Positions 5,857 to 9,101 of a DNA stretch of 9,101 nucleotides are shown here, piece by piece; within the stretch, counting starts at the first letter, position 1, and each line of letters starts with the position of its first letter. This stretch comes from Lentisphaerota bacterium (lineage in GTDB: Bacteria > Verrucomicrobiota > Kiritimatiellia > RFP12 > UBA3636): assembly GCA_012514445.1 (NCBI GenBank), contig JAAZAI010000319.1, positions 1-9,101 of the forward strand, read 5' to 3'. The notes beneath the pieces are model-generated. The model made no database searches and was not told the DNA's origin. It saw only the letters and a list, made by a program, of their open reading frames with translations. Position numbers and translations under genes: made by a program.

Positions 5857-5891
5857 GCCACTCGCGACTCGCAACCCACGACTCGCGACTC
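5857..5891 (+). repeat. Heptamer tandem array (NNNACTC)
   Basis: Five contiguous heptamers: GCCACTC, GCGACTC, GCAACCC, ACGACTC, GCGACTC. Four carry the ACTC core and one carries ACCC. The theme matches the 253-294 array, which uses the same NNNACTC period-7 pattern with different variable bases. Confidence 0.7.
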
Positions 5892-5959
5892 AATCGGGCG
5901 GGCGATGGGCCGGAACGGGCCTGCTCGACGGAGCGTACTGACGCCAACCCCGAAGACTG

Positions 5960-6001
5960 GCCGAAACGAGAAAAAACGCTTGTTCTCGCTCCCGTTTTGG
6001 C
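5960..6001. promoter_or_regulatory. Long hairpin upstream of the pot operon
   Basis: GCCGAAACG (5960-5968) pairs with CGTTTTGGC (5993-6001) with one G-T wobble. Inside it AGAA (or CGAGAA, 5967-5972) can pair with TTCT(CG) at 5983-5988. If the operon is transcribed through here it would be an mRNA leader structure; if the promoter lies downstream it could terminate incoming transcription. Neither can be decided from sequence. Confidence 0.4.
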
Positions 6002-6080
6002 GTAGCCTACTTCTTGCTTAGGCGGCATGCGCGCGCCGGGCGTCAACGATTTATCGCAAAGCTTTTTCAAGAGAGGAACG

Positions 6081-6141
6081 ATGCAGATGACAGGTTCGGC
6101 ATACTGGGCTCGCCCCCCCGACGGCGGGGAGGCCTTGCGAC

Positions 6142-6149
<8 letters not shown>
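6081..6149 (+). CDS. Possible 22-residue leader ORF overlapping the potA start
   Basis: ATG at 6081 is preceded by GAGAGGA (6071-6077). The frame encodes MQMTGSAYWARPPDGGEALRRV and stops at TGA 6147-6149, eight bases into potA (GTG at 6142) in another frame. It contains a run of seven Cs (6113-6119). Translation of it would pass through the potA ribosome-binding site, suggesting translational coupling. There is no family evidence, and it could be chance or the remnant of a longer potA start disrupted by an indel in the C-run. Confidence 0.3.
6116..6132 (+). promoter_or_regulatory. potA ribosome-binding site, partly in a hairpin
   Basis: GGGGAGG at 6126-6132 lies nine bases before the GTG start of potA and decides that start; no other start codon in this frame exists back to the stop at 6088. 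CCCCG (6116-6120) can pair with CGGGG (6125-6129) across an ACGG loop, hiding the GGGG half of the SD. Confidence 0.5.
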
Positions 6150-7345
<1,196 letters not shown>

Positions 7346-7365
<20 letters not shown>

Positions 7366-8332
7366 CCCCGCGCCCGGATCGGACGCGCCAGCCCCCCCCG
7401 CCCCGCGGGGTTTCTGGCGGCGCGTGCGCCATCATCTGGCCGAGCTCGCGCTGACGCTGCCCTCCTGCGGCTGGATGATCGTCTTCTTCCTGATTCCCTC
7501 GGTCCTGCTCTTCACTCTCTCCTTCCATCCCACGGCGACGGACGGCGGGATCGGCGAGGGCTGGACGCTGGAGACCTGGCGCACGCTCGCGAATCCGGAC
7601 TATCCCTCCATCGTCTGGCGCACCATCTGGCTAAGCCTCGTCTCGACGCTGATCTGCATCGTCATCTCCGTGCCCTGCGCCTTCGCGATGTCCCGCGCGC
7701 CCGCGATCCGCCGCCACGTGCTGGTGGGGCTGGTGATCCTCCCGTTCTGGACGAGCTTTCTGATCCGCGTCTTCGCATGGAAGATCCTGCTGCACCCGGA
7801 CGGCGTGATCCGCGGCTTCCTGATGGATCTGGCGATCATCCGCCCCGACCAGCAGCTCCTCTACAATCCCGTGGCGGTGCTGCTCGTCATGGTCTACACC
7901 TACCTGCCCTTCGCGATGCTCCCGCTCTACGCGGCGGCGGAGAAGTTCGACTTCAACCTGATCGAGGCGGCGCTCGACCTGGGCGCCACGCCCCTGCGCG
8001 CCTTCGCCAAGGTGTTCATCCCCGGCATCCGCGCGGGCCTCTTCTCCGCCACGCTCATGGTGCTCATCCCCGCCTTCGGCTCCTACGTGATCCCGGACAT
8101 GGTGGGCGGCGCCAACAGCGAGATGGTCGGCAGCAAGATCGCCCAGCGCGCCATCCCCGACCGCAACCTGCCCCACGCCAGCGCGCTCGCCGCCCTGCTC
8201 ATGCTCGGCGTGCTGGCCCCGCCGTTCATCGGCTGGGCGGTGCTGCGCCGGCGCAACATCGGCGTCACCGAAACCGAGGCCGTCGCCGCGGCCGGCGATT
8301 CGCGCGTCGTGCACAAGGGAGGCGTCGCATGA
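7346..8332 (+). CDS. potB: Spermidine/putrescine-type ABC importer, permease PotB
   Basis: Inner-membrane permease of the binding-protein-dependent type. The 328 residues start with a Pro/Ala-rich cytoplasmic stretch (1-35), followed by about six predicted helices (near 38-60, 93-115, 125-148, 175-197, 233-255 and 285-308). The cytoplasmic EAA loop that docks on the ATPase is clear: EAALDLGA at 207-214, then FIPGIRAG. WTSFLIRVFAWKILL and AFGSYVIPDMVGG are hallmarks of the PotB side of polyamine permease pairs. It is about 40-50 residues longer than E. coli PotB, from the N-terminal leader and a polar C-terminal tail. The ATG lies 20 nt inside potA and lacks a strong SD, so it probably relies on coupling. 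Its TGA overlaps the potC ATG. Confidence 0.9.
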
Positions 8333-9101
8333 AGCGCATGGACCGCCACTGCAACATCGTCCTCTGGACCGTGATGCTCTTCTTCTACATCCCGATCGCC
8401 GTGCTCGTGGTGAACTCCTTCAACCAATCCCGCTTCAGCGGCGCGTGGGAGGGCTTCACGTTCAAGTGGTACGCGATGCTTTTCGAGGACCGCGACTTGT
8501 GGCAGGCGCTGCTCAACACCCTCAAAGTGGCCTTTGGCTCCACCGCCGTCTCCGTTGTCCTCGGCACGACCGCCGCGCTCGCGCTGCACCGCTGGAAGGG
8601 GCGCATCCAGTCCTTCCACTACGGTCTGATCTACACCCACCTCGTGCTGCCGGACATCCTGATGGGCATCAGCCTGCTGCTCTTCTTCATCGCGATCGGC
8701 CTCGACCAGAGCCTCTTCACCGTCTTCCTCGCCCACACCACCTTCTGCCTGAGCTACGTCGCCATGGCGGTGCTCGGGCGCCTGCAGGACTTCGATTCGA
8801 ACCTGCTCGAAGCCGCGCGCGATCTCGGGGCCAACACGTGGACCGCCTTCTGGCGCGTGCAGTTCCCGCTGCTGCTCCCCGGCATCGTCGCGGGCGGCCT
8901 GCTCGCCTTCACGCTCTCGATCGACGACTTCGTCATCACCTTCTTCGTCTCCGGCCCCGGCTCCGACACGCTGCCGGTGAAGATCTACGGCATGATCAAG
9001 CGCAGCCCGCGCCTGCCGATGATCAACGCCCTCTCCACCCTCATGCTGATCGTCACGACGCTCGCCGTGGTCGCCAGCCGCATGCTCCAGGCCCGCCGCG
9101 A
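8329..9101 (+). CDS. potC: Spermidine/putrescine-type ABC importer, permease PotC (3' end outside window)
   Basis: Second inner-membrane permease, pairing with PotB. The ATG at 8329 shares ATGA with the potB stop (8330-8332). The 257 codons visible run off the right edge without a stop. PotC is usually about 260-270 residues, so nearly all of it is present. Features: TM1 at about 10-30 (VMLFFYIPIAVLVVNSFN), later helices near 61-86, 102-123, 130-150, 183-207 and 232-252, and the EAA loop EAARDLGA (161-168) followed by FPLLLPGIVAG. The PotC/PotI hallmark SIDDFVITFFVSGPG (197-211) leads into LPVKIYGMIK and INALST. An in-frame ATG three codons later (8338) is a lesser alternative start. The periplasmic binding protein PotD is not in the window; downstream of potC is its usual place. 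Confidence 0.92.
   Translation, partial: MKRMDRHCNIVLWTVMLFFYIPIAVLVVNSFNQSRFSGAWEGFTFKWYAMLFEDRDLWQALLNTLKVAFGSTAVSVVLGTTAALALHRWKGRIQSFHYGLIYTHLVLPDILMGISLLLFFIAIGLDQSLFTVFLAHTTFCLSYVAMAVLGRLQDFDSNLLEAARDLGANTWTAFWRVQFPLLLPGIVAGGLLAFTLSIDDFVITFFVSGPGSDTLPVKIYGMIKRSPRLPMINALSTLMLIVTTLAVVASRMLQARR

Larger units (their letters stand above)
5279..6080. other. Long intergenic region rich in repeats and hairpins
   Basis: About 800 bp with no supported gene on either strand. Open frames here translate hairpins and direct repeats into low-complexity sequence. From left to right it holds the second copy of the hexamer-containing repeat, a perfect 21-bp inverted repeat and a second hairpin, a 9-bp stem next to a 12-bp palindrome, a direct-repeat pair flanking two hairpins, a terminator-like hairpin, a heptamer array and a long hairpin before the pot operon. 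It may also hold the pot promoter; only a poor match is visible (TTGTTC 5980-5985, TAGCCT 6003-6008, 17-bp spacing). Confidence 0.6.

Noticed and set aside
5980..6008. Promoter of the pot operon (TTGTTC, 17 bp, TAGCCT)
   Set aside because: Only about half of each hexamer matches and it overlaps the long hairpin; not strong enough to call.
5399..6070. Open frames on both strands across the repeat-rich intergenic region
   Set aside because: They translate hairpins and direct repeats (for example GALRKH twice in one frame), lack credible starts and show no family similarity I recognise.

Overview
The window is about 9.1 kb of GC-rich bacterial DNA. It holds six genes supported by sequence (the last one cut by the right edge) and long, structured intergenic stretches. 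Strong codon bias toward C/G in third position, Shine-Dalgarno motifs and sigma70-like promoters point to a high-GC bacterium. A large exported protein of carboxypeptidase-regulatory-like folds and repeat-stuffed intergenic DNA recall the Planctomycetota-Verrucomicrobiota-Kiritimatiellota group. That placement is a weak inference, because no taxonomic marker gene is present.

Layout. Positions 1-371 hold no convincing gene. They contain a GC hairpin, a heptamer-based tandem array and a sigma70-like promoter directly before an alanine racemase gene (alr, 372-1502, +). A 120-bp gap follows, made almost entirely of 8-, 12- and 6-nt tandem repeats. Next comes a 1023-residue predicted exported protein (1623-4694, +) built from several carboxypeptidase-regulatory-like beta-sandwich modules. 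Its codon use is visibly less GC-biased than that of alr. A small two-helix membrane protein (4701-5156, -) converges on it with only 6 bp between the stop codons. This gene has a near-consensus promoter at 5250-5278 whose spacer is largely filled by a perfect inverted repeat.

Positions 5279-6141 are non-coding as far as I can tell, apart from a possible 22-codon leader ORF. They are unusually rich in structure: a second copy of the hexamer-containing repeat seen before the exported-protein gene, perfect inverted repeats, a direct-repeat pair flanking two hairpins, a terminator-like hairpin, a second heptamer array, and a long hairpin upstream of the transporter operon.

From 6142 to the right edge lies an ABC importer operon of the spermidine/putrescine type: potA (ATPase, GTG start), potB and potC (permeases). 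potA/potB overlap by 20 nt and potB/potC by 4 nt. The periplasmic binding protein (PotD) is not in the window and would be expected just downstream.

The genes are individually recognisable or simple hypotheticals, and I see no new multi-gene system. The most unusual content is the set of short-period tandem repeats (periods 6 and 7) dispersed between genes, the operator-like palindrome inside a promoter, and a leader ORF plus SD-masking hairpin before potA.
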